Shown: positions 1 through 5,877 of the stretch, piece by piece
Numbering within the stretch: position 1 is the first letter of the stretch
Layout: the number at the start of each line of letters is the position of its first letter
Assembly (NCBI GenBank): GCA_021107345.1
Contig: JAIOSX010000003.1
Coordinates: 1 to 6,074, forward strand
Direction of reading: 5' to 3'
DNA length: 6,074 bases
DNA from: Candidatus Aegiribacteria sp.
GTDB lineage: Bacteria; Fermentibacterota; Fermentibacteria; Fermentibacterales; Fermentibacteraceae
The notes under the pieces: generated by a model
Database searches by the model: none
The model's input: the letters and a program-made list of their open reading frames with translations, nothing else
What the model was told of the DNA's origin: nothing
Position numbers and translations under genes: made by a program

Positions 1-1
1 C

Positions 2-832
2 TTTGCTGAGGAAATAGTAATAGGAGCAGCTCCGCCATCTGATTCTTTTGAGGGTTTCACAACTCACAATGACTGGGACGAACCAGTGTCCAGAGCCCCC
101 GTTGTCTACTTTTACGGTGCTTTTTTTCAGGGTACTTTCACTGTCAAAGTTCCGTCCGGAACATTTATCGAAACCTGGCCGATCCCGGAGGAGTTGATCT
201 CTATCGCTCCACTGCATCTGCTTAACTCCGCAAGAGCGGTATGGACCTTTTCCGCTAATTCCTGGAGGGAACCCGGCACAACTGATATCTCAGATGCAAG
301 AGATCAGTTAAGTTTTTCCCCGGAGCTCCTCGATATCTGGAGGAGGCCTTCATCGTTTCTGCTGGAGTTCGATGATGGAGCCAGTGAAAAATTCATCTAT
401 TACGAGTGTGCTCTGACACCGCGAAACGACGATGACTTCTATCCGGCGCTTCTTACGGATGAGGGGACTGTACTGGATCCTGACTATAATGGTGAACTTA
501 TAAGGTTCATCAAGGTGGACGGGAAAGTGATCATCGATCCTATTACTGAAAGATACGAAACGCATCGAGAATTGCAGCAGGCAACCGAATATGAAGATGT
601 TTTTGAAACTCTCTGTTCCTGGGCTGGTGGAACGATGATATCAGATGAGATCAGCGCCATGTGGACTACATGGGGTGACTGGATCTACAGTGGTTCATGG
701 AGTGGTGATACTCTTCTTGTATTCCCCCTGCCTGAAGAAACCATTGAGAGAATGAGCAGTATTACACTGGAAACCTCAGAGGAACATACAATAGAATACA
801 GCAGATTCTATATCGGGATAATCTCAATCTGA
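2..832 (+). CDS. Uncharacterised protein with YFYG and EKFIYYE motifs (5' partial)
   Basis: The frame is open from the first complete codon at base 2 to the TGA at 830-832, so the gene begins outside the window. The GTG at 86 lies in this frame but has no ribosome binding site in front of it, and the reading continues unbroken upstream, so it is very unlikely to be the start. Of the 276 residues visible, two motifs stand out: APVVYFYG at about 32-39, followed by an alternating beta-type stretch (GTFTVKVPSGTFIETWPIP), and EKFIYYE at about 129-135. From memory, this pairing (an 'aPViYFY' strand early, an 'EKFlfYRg' strand mid-protein, then a C-terminal domain) recurs in uncharacterised proteins of planctomycetes and myxobacteria. 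I cannot name the family and assign no activity. The composition (acidic, Trp/Tyr-rich) suits an exported protein, but any signal peptide lies upstream. The next gene starts 102 bases downstream. Confidence 0.85.
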   Translation, partial: FAEEIVIGAAPPSDSFEGFTTHNDWDEPVSRAPVVYFYGAFFQGTFTVKVPSGTFIETWPIPEELISIAPLHLLNSARAVWTFSANSWREPGTTDISDARDQLSFSPELLDIWRRPSSFLLEFDDGASEKFIYYECALTPRNDDDFYPALLTDEGTVLDPDYNGELIRFIKVDGKVIIDPITERYETHRELQQATEYEDVFETLCSWAGGTMISDEISAMWTTWGDWIYSGSWSGDTLLVFPLPEETIERMSSITLETSEEHTIEYSRFYIGIISI

Positions 833-934
833 CGCTTTCAGGATTGCTTAATACCGATTATCCTGACAACAGAAACATTCTCGAATGCGTAATCCGGTAA
901 AGCACTATTTTCACCACAGAGAGGGCTCAATAAC

Positions 935-1564
935 ATGAGATACGGAATAATCGCAGCTCTTATCAGTTCCATAGTTATGACCACTTCTGCATGGATGTCA
1001 GAAGAAGCGATTCTTACCCGTTACAGTGATATGATTTTCCGCCCTGATTCCATGACTCTTTGCATTGTTACAACGGGTGGAGATACCCTTGTATTTGCTG
1101 ATACTCCTTACTCATCAAGAACTGATGAATTCAATGTTTGTGTTTATAGCGTAATATCATATTTACCGGAGCAGAATTACTGGGCAGTTCAGATAGATGG
1201 ATACGAATGGCAGGGATGGTTGATCATAAATGGTGAAAGCGGCAGAATAAATGAAGCCATCTCGGAACCGTGGCCAGATCCGGGCGGAACCAGGCTTTTC
1301 TGTTCCATGGGTGATAAGATTGCATGCTACATTGAGAATGGCATACAGATATGGAGAATAGATACAGACACCCTTGCGCTCGAGTTCGAAGATCTTGATG
1401 TAGGCTGGGAACCCAACGCAGCGGAATGGATCAGCGATTCAATCATTGTCTTTGAAAAGATATACTATGACTGGAGAACCAACGAATTGACAATCCTGCC
1501 GGGAAGGCTCGAACTCATAAGCGATGGGAACTGGACACCTGAGGACCCGGTCAGCTGGGAGTAG
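935..1564 (+). CDS. Exported protein of unknown function, beta-propeller-like
   Basis: This is a 209-residue protein. The ATG at 935 is preceded by AGAGAGGG at 918-925, nine bases away, which supports the start. Residues 1-19 form a signal peptide (short basic start MRYG, hydrophobic stretch IIAALISSIVM, likely cleavage after TTSA), so the product probably leaves the cytoplasm. The rest is rich in Trp, Asp and beta strands. The segment EPWPDPGGTRLF (111-122) resembles the 'SPDG-r' turn of TolB/WD40-type propeller blades. GIQIWRIDTDTLALEFEDL (136-154) and WEPNAAEWISDSIIVFEK (158-175) look like a further blade plus a 'W-x-P...W-x-x-D' pattern seen in uncharacterised exported proteins. At about 190 mature residues it is too short for a full propeller. 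No catalytic residues are recognised. It may be co-transcribed with the preceding gene, but the 102-base gap leaves that open. Confidence 0.85.
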   Translation: MRYGIIAALISSIVMTTSAWMSEEAILTRYSDMIFRPDSMTLCIVTTGGDTLVFADTPYSSRTDEFNVCVYSVISYLPEQNYWAVQIDGYEWQGWLIINGESGRINEAISEPWPDPGGTRLFCSMGDKIACYIENGIQIWRIDTDTLALEFEDLDVGWEPNAAEWISDSIIVFEKIYYDWRTNELTILPGRLELISDGNWTPEDPVSWE

Positions 1565-1746
1565 AGCAGAAAAAGTTGCCACATTACCCGGTACCAGTAT
1601 TTTTGCTTGCGCAGATGGCCGTTAATTCGAAGTATCATAATCAAGGATTACCTTCATACAGGCTGACTGAAGCTCATCATCTTTCCAGTGATTGGGAATG
1701 TGATTATTCTTAGTACTTCTGTATTATTTAAGAAGGGAAGACCGAA
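1565..1746 (+). other. Intergenic spacer with possible promoter of the DUF3298 gene
   Basis: This 182-base gap separates two plus-strand genes. It becomes AT-rich toward its right end (roughly 1690-1730), as expected for a promoter region, and closes with the purine-rich AGAAGGGAAG at 1731-1740, which serves as ribosome binding site for the ATG at 1747. No well-spaced -35/-10 pair was found and no stem followed by a T-run was found after the stop at 1564. The spacing suggests that the downstream gene can be transcribed independently. Confidence 0.3.
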
Positions 1747-2373
1747 ATGATCTGTTGCTGCATTGCGCTACTCATTGCTGCCCAGGGTTCGTTAACTGAC
1801 ACTCTATGGACAGAAAACACTGAATATTATTCCATATCTGTGCATTATCCCGCCGTAGCCCTTCAGAATGAAGCTGCAGGGGAGAGGCTTGAGGAGTTCG
1901 CCTCAGGACAGATACAGAATTTCAAGGATAACTTCAAAGACTTTTTCCAGGATGATCCCTTGCCGATGGAATGGAACCTGGAAATTAACTTCACCCATGA
2001 ACCCTCACCGGATGGCATGCTCTGCATAATAGCATGGATGTGGAGTTACACCGGAGGTGCCCATGGGAACTCGTGGACACAAGCCTTCTTATTCGATCTC
2101 GCCACTGACTCACTTATCGGACCCGTTGAACTGCTGGGCGGACAGGCAGAATTCGAAACCTTCGCTGAAGAGGTCATGGTTCAGCTGAATGAGCTGCTCG
2201 AGGATGAAGGCTGGATAGAACGGGGCGCATCTCCGGTCCCGGAGAATTATCACACTCTTTTTCCAGTCCCGGATGAGAACGGCGGTATCACCGGTTACAC
2301 GGTCATTTTCCCGCCCTACCAGGTTGCCTGTTATGCATGCGGACCCGTAGAGGTGTACGTTCCGGCCGATTGA
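1747..2373 (+). CDS. DUF4163/DUF3298 domain protein, exported (RsiV/PdaC-type extracellular domain)
   Basis: This is a 208-residue protein. The start is fixed by an in-frame TAA at 1729-1731 and by AGAAGGGAAG (1731-1740) just before the ATG. The first 14 residues (MICCCIALLIAAQG) act as a very short hydrophobic export signal that lacks the usual basic start. Residues about 20-110 fit DUF4163: 'YYSISVHYPAV' as the first strand, then the hallmark WSYTGGAHG at 99-107. Residues about 115-206 fit DUF3298: an acidic helical region (ETFAEEVMVQLNELL), 'PENYHTLFPVPD' and the closing motif FPPYQVACYACGPVEVYVP (188-206). The counterpart in Bacillus RsiV, from memory, reads SYTAGAHG and PYEIAPYASG. In RsiV this region is the extracellular lysozyme-binding part; in PdaC it accompanies a peptidoglycan deacetylase. 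Here it stands alone with no anti-sigma or deacetylase domain, so a cell-wall or ligand-binding role is inference. It is convergent with the next gene, nine bases apart. Confidence 0.88.
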   Translation: MICCCIALLIAAQGSLTDTLWTENTEYYSISVHYPAVALQNEAAGERLEEFASGQIQNFKDNFKDFFQDDPLPMEWNLEINFTHEPSPDGMLCIIAWMWSYTGGAHGNSWTQAFLFDLATDSLIGPVELLGGQAEFETFAEEVMVQLNELLEDEGWIERGASPVPENYHTLFPVPDENGGITGYTVIFPPYQVACYACGPVEVYVPAD

Positions 2374-2382
2374 ACTGATGAC

Positions 2383-3099
2383 TCAGCAACTACTCGCTAC
2401 GAAAGAAGCAACCTCTTTTACAAGTTTTCCGGGTTCTGCTTCGCCTGAGAGGAAGAGTTTGTAAAAGACCAGGCAAGCGTAATGAACCTGATCATCCAGA
2501 ACCAGATCAATTCTGCCGTCGCCGTCCAGATCTCCAGCCCAGATAACTGATACAGACTCTCCACAGGAATTCGGGTAGACATCGGAAAGACGCTGGGATG
2601 TGGAACCGTCAACAAGGAAGAGACCCTTTTGCCTGGCGACCAGTAAAAGTCCTGAATCCCCCAGTTCGATTGTAGTATCTGGCGGAATATCAGGTGAATC
2701 AACTATCACTGGATACAGTGGACCTTCGTAAAACACTGAATCGGCAGGACGCAGAAAGAACATCAGCCTGTCCGCATCGCCGGAAGACCATCTGTCCGTC
2801 TCATAATCCCAGTCATATTCTGGATCTATCACTGCATCGGCAGCATAGATCAGCTTTGCAGTTCTCTCCCCATCCCGGTCAAGGTAGGGATCAATCGCAT
2901 CCTCAACTATCATCTCTGCCTGCCTTATCTCGTACCCCGAAGCAGTCTCGAACACACCAAACCAGATCTCACCGCTTGCTCCTGATGTCACATTATCTCC
3001 ATGAAAACTTCCCGGTGCGAGTATTTCAAACGTAGAGTTTTCAGTATTGCCTGAGAATGAAATGGCAACAGTAATTAACAATAACGCGTATTTCATCAT
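2383..3099 (-). CDS. Exported protein with C-terminal FG-GAP-like calcium loop
   Basis: This is a 238-residue protein on the minus strand. The ATG at 3099-3097 has AGAGGT (3113-3108) eight bases upstream; a second ATG follows at once (MMKYALL), and the first is better spaced. Residues 1-17 (MMKYALLLITVAISFSG) are a signal peptide. The body is acidic and beta-rich. Near the end, WAGDLDGDGRIDLVLDD (187-203) is a DxDxDG loop of the FG-GAP/VCBS type, expected to bind calcium. It is followed by 'LFLSGEAEPGKLVKEVASF' and the final Cys. From memory, this ending (W-x-GDLDGDGk-DL, then LFLS, then LVK-VA and a last Cys) is a recurrent layout in uncharacterised exported bacterial proteins, so the gene looks complete. 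Cys179 and Cys209 could form disulfides, possibly with Cys238. No enzymatic residues are evident. It is divergent from the adenylate cyclase gene, with 245 bases between the starts. Confidence 0.87.
   Translation of the reverse strand: MMKYALLLITVAISFSGNTENSTFEILAPGSFHGDNVTSGASGEIWFGVFETASGYEIRQAEMIVEDAIDPYLDRDGERTAKLIYAADAVIDPEYDWDYETDRWSSGDADRLMFFLRPADSVFYEGPLYPVIVDSPDIPPDTTIELGDSGLLLVARQKGLFLVDGSTSQRLSDVYPNSCGESVSVIWAGDLDGDGRIDLVLDDQVHYACLVFYKLFLSGEAEPGKLVKEVASFVASSC
2414..2468. repeat. Perfect 10-bp inverted repeat in the 3' end of the FG-GAP-like gene
   Basis: TCTTTTACAA at 2414-2423 is matched exactly by its complement TTGTAAAAGA at 2459-2468, with 35 bases between. Read as plus-strand RNA, the stem can extend inward by G-U and A-U pairs and by CC/GG at 2429-2430 and 2451-2452, giving about 17 pairs with one bulge. 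On the minus-strand RNA the extension is poorer. It lies about 40 bases past the stop of the plus-strand DUF3298 gene and inside the last 90 bases of the minus-strand gene. There is no T-run after either arm, so it is not a standard intrinsic terminator. It may simply reflect the codons for FYKLFL and GKLVKEV. Confidence 0.45.
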
Positions 3100-3344
3100 T
3101 TCAGCGTACCTCTTTCACATATGATAAACCTGAACACTGCCTGGAACCTACCCGGTTGATAAGATTCCACAACCCTCGAATAACCCCCCAAGCTGGAGAA
3201 ATGATCAGATTGACTGGCAAGCAAAGGTGATTTATGATGATTTGTGAGTGAAACAAGTAAACCGCTCAATTGAGGTCCTGATAATGTTACATCATATCCA
3301 CGAAGTTGTAGACAGGTTCTAGAATAATGATGAGGATTTGAACC
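3100..3344. promoter_or_regulatory. Divergent intergenic region between the FG-GAP-like gene and the adenylate cyclase
   Basis: These 245 bases separate two divergently transcribed genes and must hold promoters for both. On the minus side, TATCAT (3126-3121) matches five of six bases of a -10 box, with the ribosome binding site AGAGGT at 3113-3108, but no convincing -35 box is present. On the plus side, GATAAT (3280-3285) also matches five of six, and the site GAGGA at 3332-3336 precedes the ATG at 3345. A single TGTGA (3243-3247) resembles half of a CRP site, but its partner half is absent. No coding sequence was seen here. The region assignment is firm; the individual boxes are guesses. Confidence 0.4.
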
Positions 3345-4634
3345 ATGGATAACAGCCCAACTTCAGAAAAACCGGAACCACTGGGACGCCGGAGACTGGC
3401 AGCTATCATGTTTACCGATGTTGTTGGTTCCAGCCGGTTGATGGGTGATGATGAAGATCATGTCATGTCATTGCTGAAGCGGGATATCAGAGTCATCAAT
3501 GATCTTTGTCAGCAGTTTGAAGGACGGGTGCTCAAATCAATGGGAGATGGCTGTCTTGCCATTTTCCAAAGCGGAGTGCATGCCGTTGAATGTGCCCGGG
3601 AGATACAGCGGCACTTCAAAGAACAATCCGGATCACTACCGGAAAACGAAGTGCTGGAGCATCGCATCGGTATTCATTTAGGGGATGTTTATGTAAGTGA
3701 TGATGATGCCATGGGAGATGGCGTCAATATCGCCGCACGCCTGCAATCCGAAGCTCCCAGTGGTGGTATCTGCATTTCCCAGGCTCTTTACGAAGTGGTT
3801 AAAACGCGTCTTGCCCTTAAAACAGTCTATCAGGGACCAAAGCAGCTCAAGAACATCAGAGAAGAAGTACATCTCTACAGTATTGTTGAATTAGATGAGC
3901 CTCCTCAGGAAGCTGCGGCTTCCCCGTACAAAGCAAAGACGAAATCCCACAGCGGAAAATGGTTCTGGAGAATAGCCGGAATTACTGCTATTGTCATACT
4001 CTGTGTTATTGGATTACGTGCATTGAAATTATTACGCAACGCATCCTCTGATCAAGAGGATATCTCTGCGGAGTTCAACCGGCTCGACCGGAATGGTGAT
4101 CTCAGACTTACGCCCGATGAACTTCCCGATCAGTACAGAGAACCATTGATGAAGGCGGATGTGGATCAGGATGGTGCAATCAGCATTCAGGAATTCAAGC
4201 AAGTAATTACCCTTGCACAGCAGCGGGAGGAACTCCAGGAGCTGATGTTCAACCAGCTTGACATAAACAACGACGATTGTCTTTCTCCTGATGAACTCCC
4301 TGAGCGCCTGCACGACCGCCTCATGCCGGCTGATCAGGATCAGAGCGGCACAATCAGTCTGACGGAGTTTCAGGACTTCCTTCATCAAGAGCAGCCCAAC
4401 CTTCTGGATGAGCAGCCGTCTGACAGCCCTGCCCCTGATCCAACCCCCCCTCAGTTAAGAGACCCCAATCAAATTTTTCAGAGTCTGGACACTAATCATG
4501 ATAATCGAATCACTATGGATGAAATACCCCTGCAGGGTCGCGCCCGCATGATGAGAATCGATCTCAACGGAGATGATATAATCACCCATGGAGAATTCAG
4601 AGCAGCAGTAAACCAATTTGGTGAGTTACGCTGA
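3345..4634 (+). CDS. Membrane-anchored class III adenylate cyclase with six EF-hands
   Basis: This is a 429-residue protein predicted to convert ATP to cAMP. The start is supported by GAGGA (3332-3336), eight bases before the ATG. Residues about 18-182 are the catalytic domain. FTDVVGSS gives metal-binding Asp25; LKSMGDG gives Asp68 and the adenine-selecting Lys64; DAMGDGVNIAAR gives Asp121 (second adenine selector), Asn128 and Arg132 (transition state). PSGGICIS and QLKNI complete the pattern of soluble rhizobial/mycobacterial-type cyclases. All key residues are present, so it should be an active adenylate rather than guanylate cyclase, working as a homodimer. A Lys-rich linker precedes one membrane span (about 206-228). 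Then come six EF-hand loops starting at Asp248, 272, 306, 330, 382 and 406, each ending in Glu. With ATP use fixing the N-terminus inside, the EF-hands would face outside the cytoplasm. Calcium control of cAMP synthesis is inference. The EF-hand style (DELP between paired loops) recalls planctomycete proteins, so domain acquisition is possible. Confidence 0.93.
   Translation: MDNSPTSEKPEPLGRRRLAAIMFTDVVGSSRLMGDDEDHVMSLLKRDIRVINDLCQQFEGRVLKSMGDGCLAIFQSGVHAVECAREIQRHFKEQSGSLPENEVLEHRIGIHLGDVYVSDDDAMGDGVNIAARLQSEAPSGGICISQALYEVVKTRLALKTVYQGPKQLKNIREEVHLYSIVELDEPPQEAAASPYKAKTKSHSGKWFWRIAGITAIVILCVIGLRALKLLRNASSDQEDISAEFNRLDRNGDLRLTPDELPDQYREPLMKADVDQDGAISIQEFKQVITLAQQREELQELMFNQLDINNDDCLSPDELPERLHDRLMPADQDQSGTISLTEFQDFLHQEQPNLLDEQPSDSPAPDPTPPQLRDPNQIFQSLDTNHDNRITMDEIPLQGRARMMRIDLNGDDIITHGEFRAAVNQFGELR
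4074..4610 (+). repeat. Three tandem EF-hand pairs in the cyclase C-terminus
   Basis: Each unit is about 45 residues: F-x-x-L/I-D (loop 1 ending in DE), L/I-P, a short helix, then A/I-D (loop 2 ending in E-F). The units cover 4074-4208, 4248-4382 and 4476-4610. The second loops of units 1 and 2 (DVDQDGAISIQE, DQDQSGTISLTE) are textbook calcium loops with Gly at position 6. The first loops and the last loop replace that Gly (Leu253, Asp311, Asn387, Asp411) yet keep the ligands at positions 1, 3, 5 and 12. The linker before unit 3 is longer and Pro/Asp-rich (QPSDSPAPDPTPP). The pattern fits duplication of a two-EF-hand module. Confidence 0.88.
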
Positions 4635-4874
4635 ACTTGAGCAACTTCTGTTCAGAGAGCGTCCATAACCTCCTGCGTATCTCCAGTTTTCATGCAGCAA
4701 AGCCCCCGCACTTTCCCTGGTATCCCTGAGAAAAGCGCAGATCATGTCCCTGTCTCTGTCAACGGAAAATGGTCGAAAGCTAACATTATTCAAATGCAGT
4801 TTCACTCTTTTCTCCAGACTTACAGAAAGGCAAATCCATTAACTGAGTGCACAAACAGAGCAATATTATTATAA
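4635..4874. other. Non-coding stretch downstream of the cyclase gene
   Basis: No convincing gene, RNA or mobile element was found in these 240 bases. The right part is AT-rich (about 4770-4874). A weak inverted repeat, CTGAAC (4631-4636) with GTTCAG (4650-4655), straddles the cyclase stop but has a 13-base loop and no T-run, so it is a poor terminator. A 60-codon open frame from 4692 has no ribosome binding site and an unconvincing protein. It ends at the TAA 4872-4874, directly before and in frame with the ATG of the small ORF at 4875, which leaves open a decayed gene. Confidence 0.4.
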
Positions 4875-5045
4875 ATGAAACGATCGGCGCTGAACAATCA
4901 TATGCCCGGATGTTGCCCCGGAAGGTATTACGGTCTTCCCGAAGGGAAGCGATGCTTTCAGTACCTTCAGCAGCAGGAAAGAAATCCCGCATTTGAAGCA
5001 CTTTATGAGGAAGTCCTCAAGGCAGAGCTTGACATTGCTGCTTAA
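4875..5045 (+). CDS. Possible small protein of 56 residues, or gene remnant
   Basis: ATG at 4875 to TAA at 5043-5045. The product has a Cys/Gly/Tyr-rich first half (PGCCPGRYYGLPEGKRC, with His9, Cys13, Cys14 and Cys27 as possible metal ligands) and a helical, Glu-rich end (NPAFEALYEEVLKAELDIAA). Codon use and the amphipathic tail look like real coding sequence. Against it, no good Shine-Dalgarno lies before the ATG, and an in-frame TAA sits immediately upstream, so it could be the surviving end of a broken gene. A perfect CTTCCC-GAA-GGGAAG palindrome lies inside (4935-4949). The family is not recognised, and no function is proposed. Confidence 0.42.
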   Translation: MKRSALNNHMPGCCPGRYYGLPEGKRCFQYLQQQERNPAFEALYEEVLKAELDIAA

Positions 5046-5126
5046 ATCTAGAAGAAAATTAAATTGATACATTATGTTATCGTAGTGAAATGCCGTATCG
5101 ACCCATTTCAGTGATTGGAGTCGAAG
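5046..5126 (+). promoter_or_regulatory. AT-rich leader before the Lys-rich protein gene
   Basis: The segment from about 5046 to 5090 is strongly AT-rich and contains TTGATA (5064-5069), which resembles a -35 box, but no -10 box stands at the right distance. It is the natural place for the promoter of the gene at 5127 and of the gene after it. Confidence 0.25.
5115..5120 (+). promoter_or_regulatory. Ribosome binding site that decides the 5127 start
   Basis: TTGGAG ends six bases before the ATG at 5127. The TTG of this same motif is in frame and could be mistaken for a start codon, but it has no ribosome binding site of its own and is better explained as part of the Shine-Dalgarno sequence. 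Confidence 0.6.
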
Positions 5127-5861
5127 ATGAAGTTCAGTAAAGGCAGGGAATTCAGCCCTAAGATCACCGAAACGAAGATAGACCTCTACAGCAGGCTGAT
5201 GGACAGGATAGAGAAAGTGTTACTCTCAGATTCACCCAGCCGCGATGATGCCATAAGCATGCTGGTATTGAGCAGGAAGGTTGCATTCATTGCAAGTACA
5301 GGTGTGCTGGATGTAATGGACGAACTCACAGTCCATTTCTTCGCGGCAGTGAACGATGGTAAACTGAACGATGCCGCCAGAAAAACCATGATGGTCTTTC
5401 TTGGGAGACTGAGCCTGGAGATCCGCAAGGATGTCTTGGACGATGTAGATCCAGAGGAAGAGAAGCACATTATGAGGTCAATGGACAGGGGTGTGGAGGC
5501 TATCATCGGCAAGCCCAAGGAACGCAAGAAAAGATCTTCGATTACAGCTGAAGAGAAGGCTTCGCTGAAGAAGATTCTGACGTTCCTGAAGAAGAATGAG
5601 ATCAACTGGGCGAAGATCAAGCTGGGATATTCCGTCAAGGATAAGGAAGACAGTTCCATCGCCCATATCTACGCTAGTATTGCCAACAGACCATCATCAA
5701 TAGTCACTAAATCACTGTCCGATGGCCAGAAGAAGGCTCTTTCAAAACACCTCAAGAAACTTGCAGCAAAAGCCCAGCTTGTTAAAGAAGGGAAGAACAT
5801 TCCCATTCCCAAGGATATCACACCGGAAGATCTCTGCACGATCCTGAAGGATATCCAGTAA
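5127..5861 (+). CDS. Lys-rich helical protein of unknown function
   Basis: This is a 244-residue protein from the ATG at 5127, chosen over an in-frame TTG at 5115 because GGAG (5117-5120) sits six bases before it. There is no signal peptide or membrane segment, so the product is probably cytoplasmic. It appears almost all alpha-helical and basic. The N-terminal half (about 5-125) holds several amphipathic helices (DLYSRLMDRIEKVLL, DAISMLVLSRKVAFIAST, DAARKTMMVFLGRLSLEIRKDV). A charged hinge, KPKERKKRS (about 129-137), leads to a C-terminal half rich in Lys (EKASLKKILTFLKKNEINWAKIKLG and the DGQKKALSKHLKKL region). The last 16 residues carry 'ITPEDLCTILKDI'. The family is not recognised. A nucleic-acid or protein scaffold role would suit the charge, but this is a guess. 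A partial gene for an exported protein follows 16 bases later, probably in the same operon. Confidence 0.85.
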   Translation: MKFSKGREFSPKITETKIDLYSRLMDRIEKVLLSDSPSRDDAISMLVLSRKVAFIASTGVLDVMDELTVHFFAAVNDGKLNDAARKTMMVFLGRLSLEIRKDVLDDVDPEEEKHIMRSMDRGVEAIIGKPKERKKRSSITAEEKASLKKILTFLKKNEINWAKIKLGYSVKDKEDSSIAHIYASIANRPSSIVTKSLSDGQKKALSKHLKKLAAKAQLVKEGKNIPIPKDITPEDLCTILKDIQ

Positions 5862-5863
5862 CC

Positions 5864-5870
5864 AGGAGGT
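5864..5870 (+). promoter_or_regulatory. Consensus Shine-Dalgarno of the last gene
   Basis: AGGAGGT ends seven bases before the ATG at 5878. An earlier ATG at 5873 is followed after one codon by TGA, so this site fixes the start at 5878. It is the strongest ribosome binding site in the window and suggests high translation. Confidence 0.85.
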
Positions 5871-5877
5871 AAATGTC

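Noticed and set aside
86..88. GTG as start of the first gene
   Set aside because: No ribosome binding site, and the frame is open to the window edge upstream.
852..899. Bulged inverted repeat TACCGATTA / TAATCCGGTA
   Set aside because: Nine pairs with one bulged C around a 29-base loop and no T-run; could arise by chance and does not look like a terminator.
2694..3035. 113-codon open frame on the plus strand
   Set aside because: Opposite the signal-peptide protein gene; its His/Ser/Arg-rich product has no domain-like pattern.
3243..3258. Possible CRP/cAMP receptor site upstream of the cyclase (TGTGA)
   Set aside because: Only the left half matches; the expected TCACA after six bases reads CAAGT.
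3270..3298. Promoter pair TTGAGG / CATATC before the cyclase
   Set aside because: Spacing of 17 is right but the -10 match is weak; not listed as a defined promoter.
4032..4388. 118-codon open frame on the minus strand
   Set aside because: Mirror of the EF-hand coding region; the plus-strand frame is unambiguous.
4935..4949. CTTCCC-GAA-GGGAAG palindrome as a terminator
   Set aside because: Very short stem, no T-run after it, and it lies within the small ORF where it encodes LPEGK.
5186..5659. 157-codon open frame on the minus strand
   Set aside because: It lies wholly inside the Lys-rich protein gene; the Ser/Leu/Phe-rich product is the usual mirror of Lys/Glu-rich coding sequence and has no ribosome binding site context.
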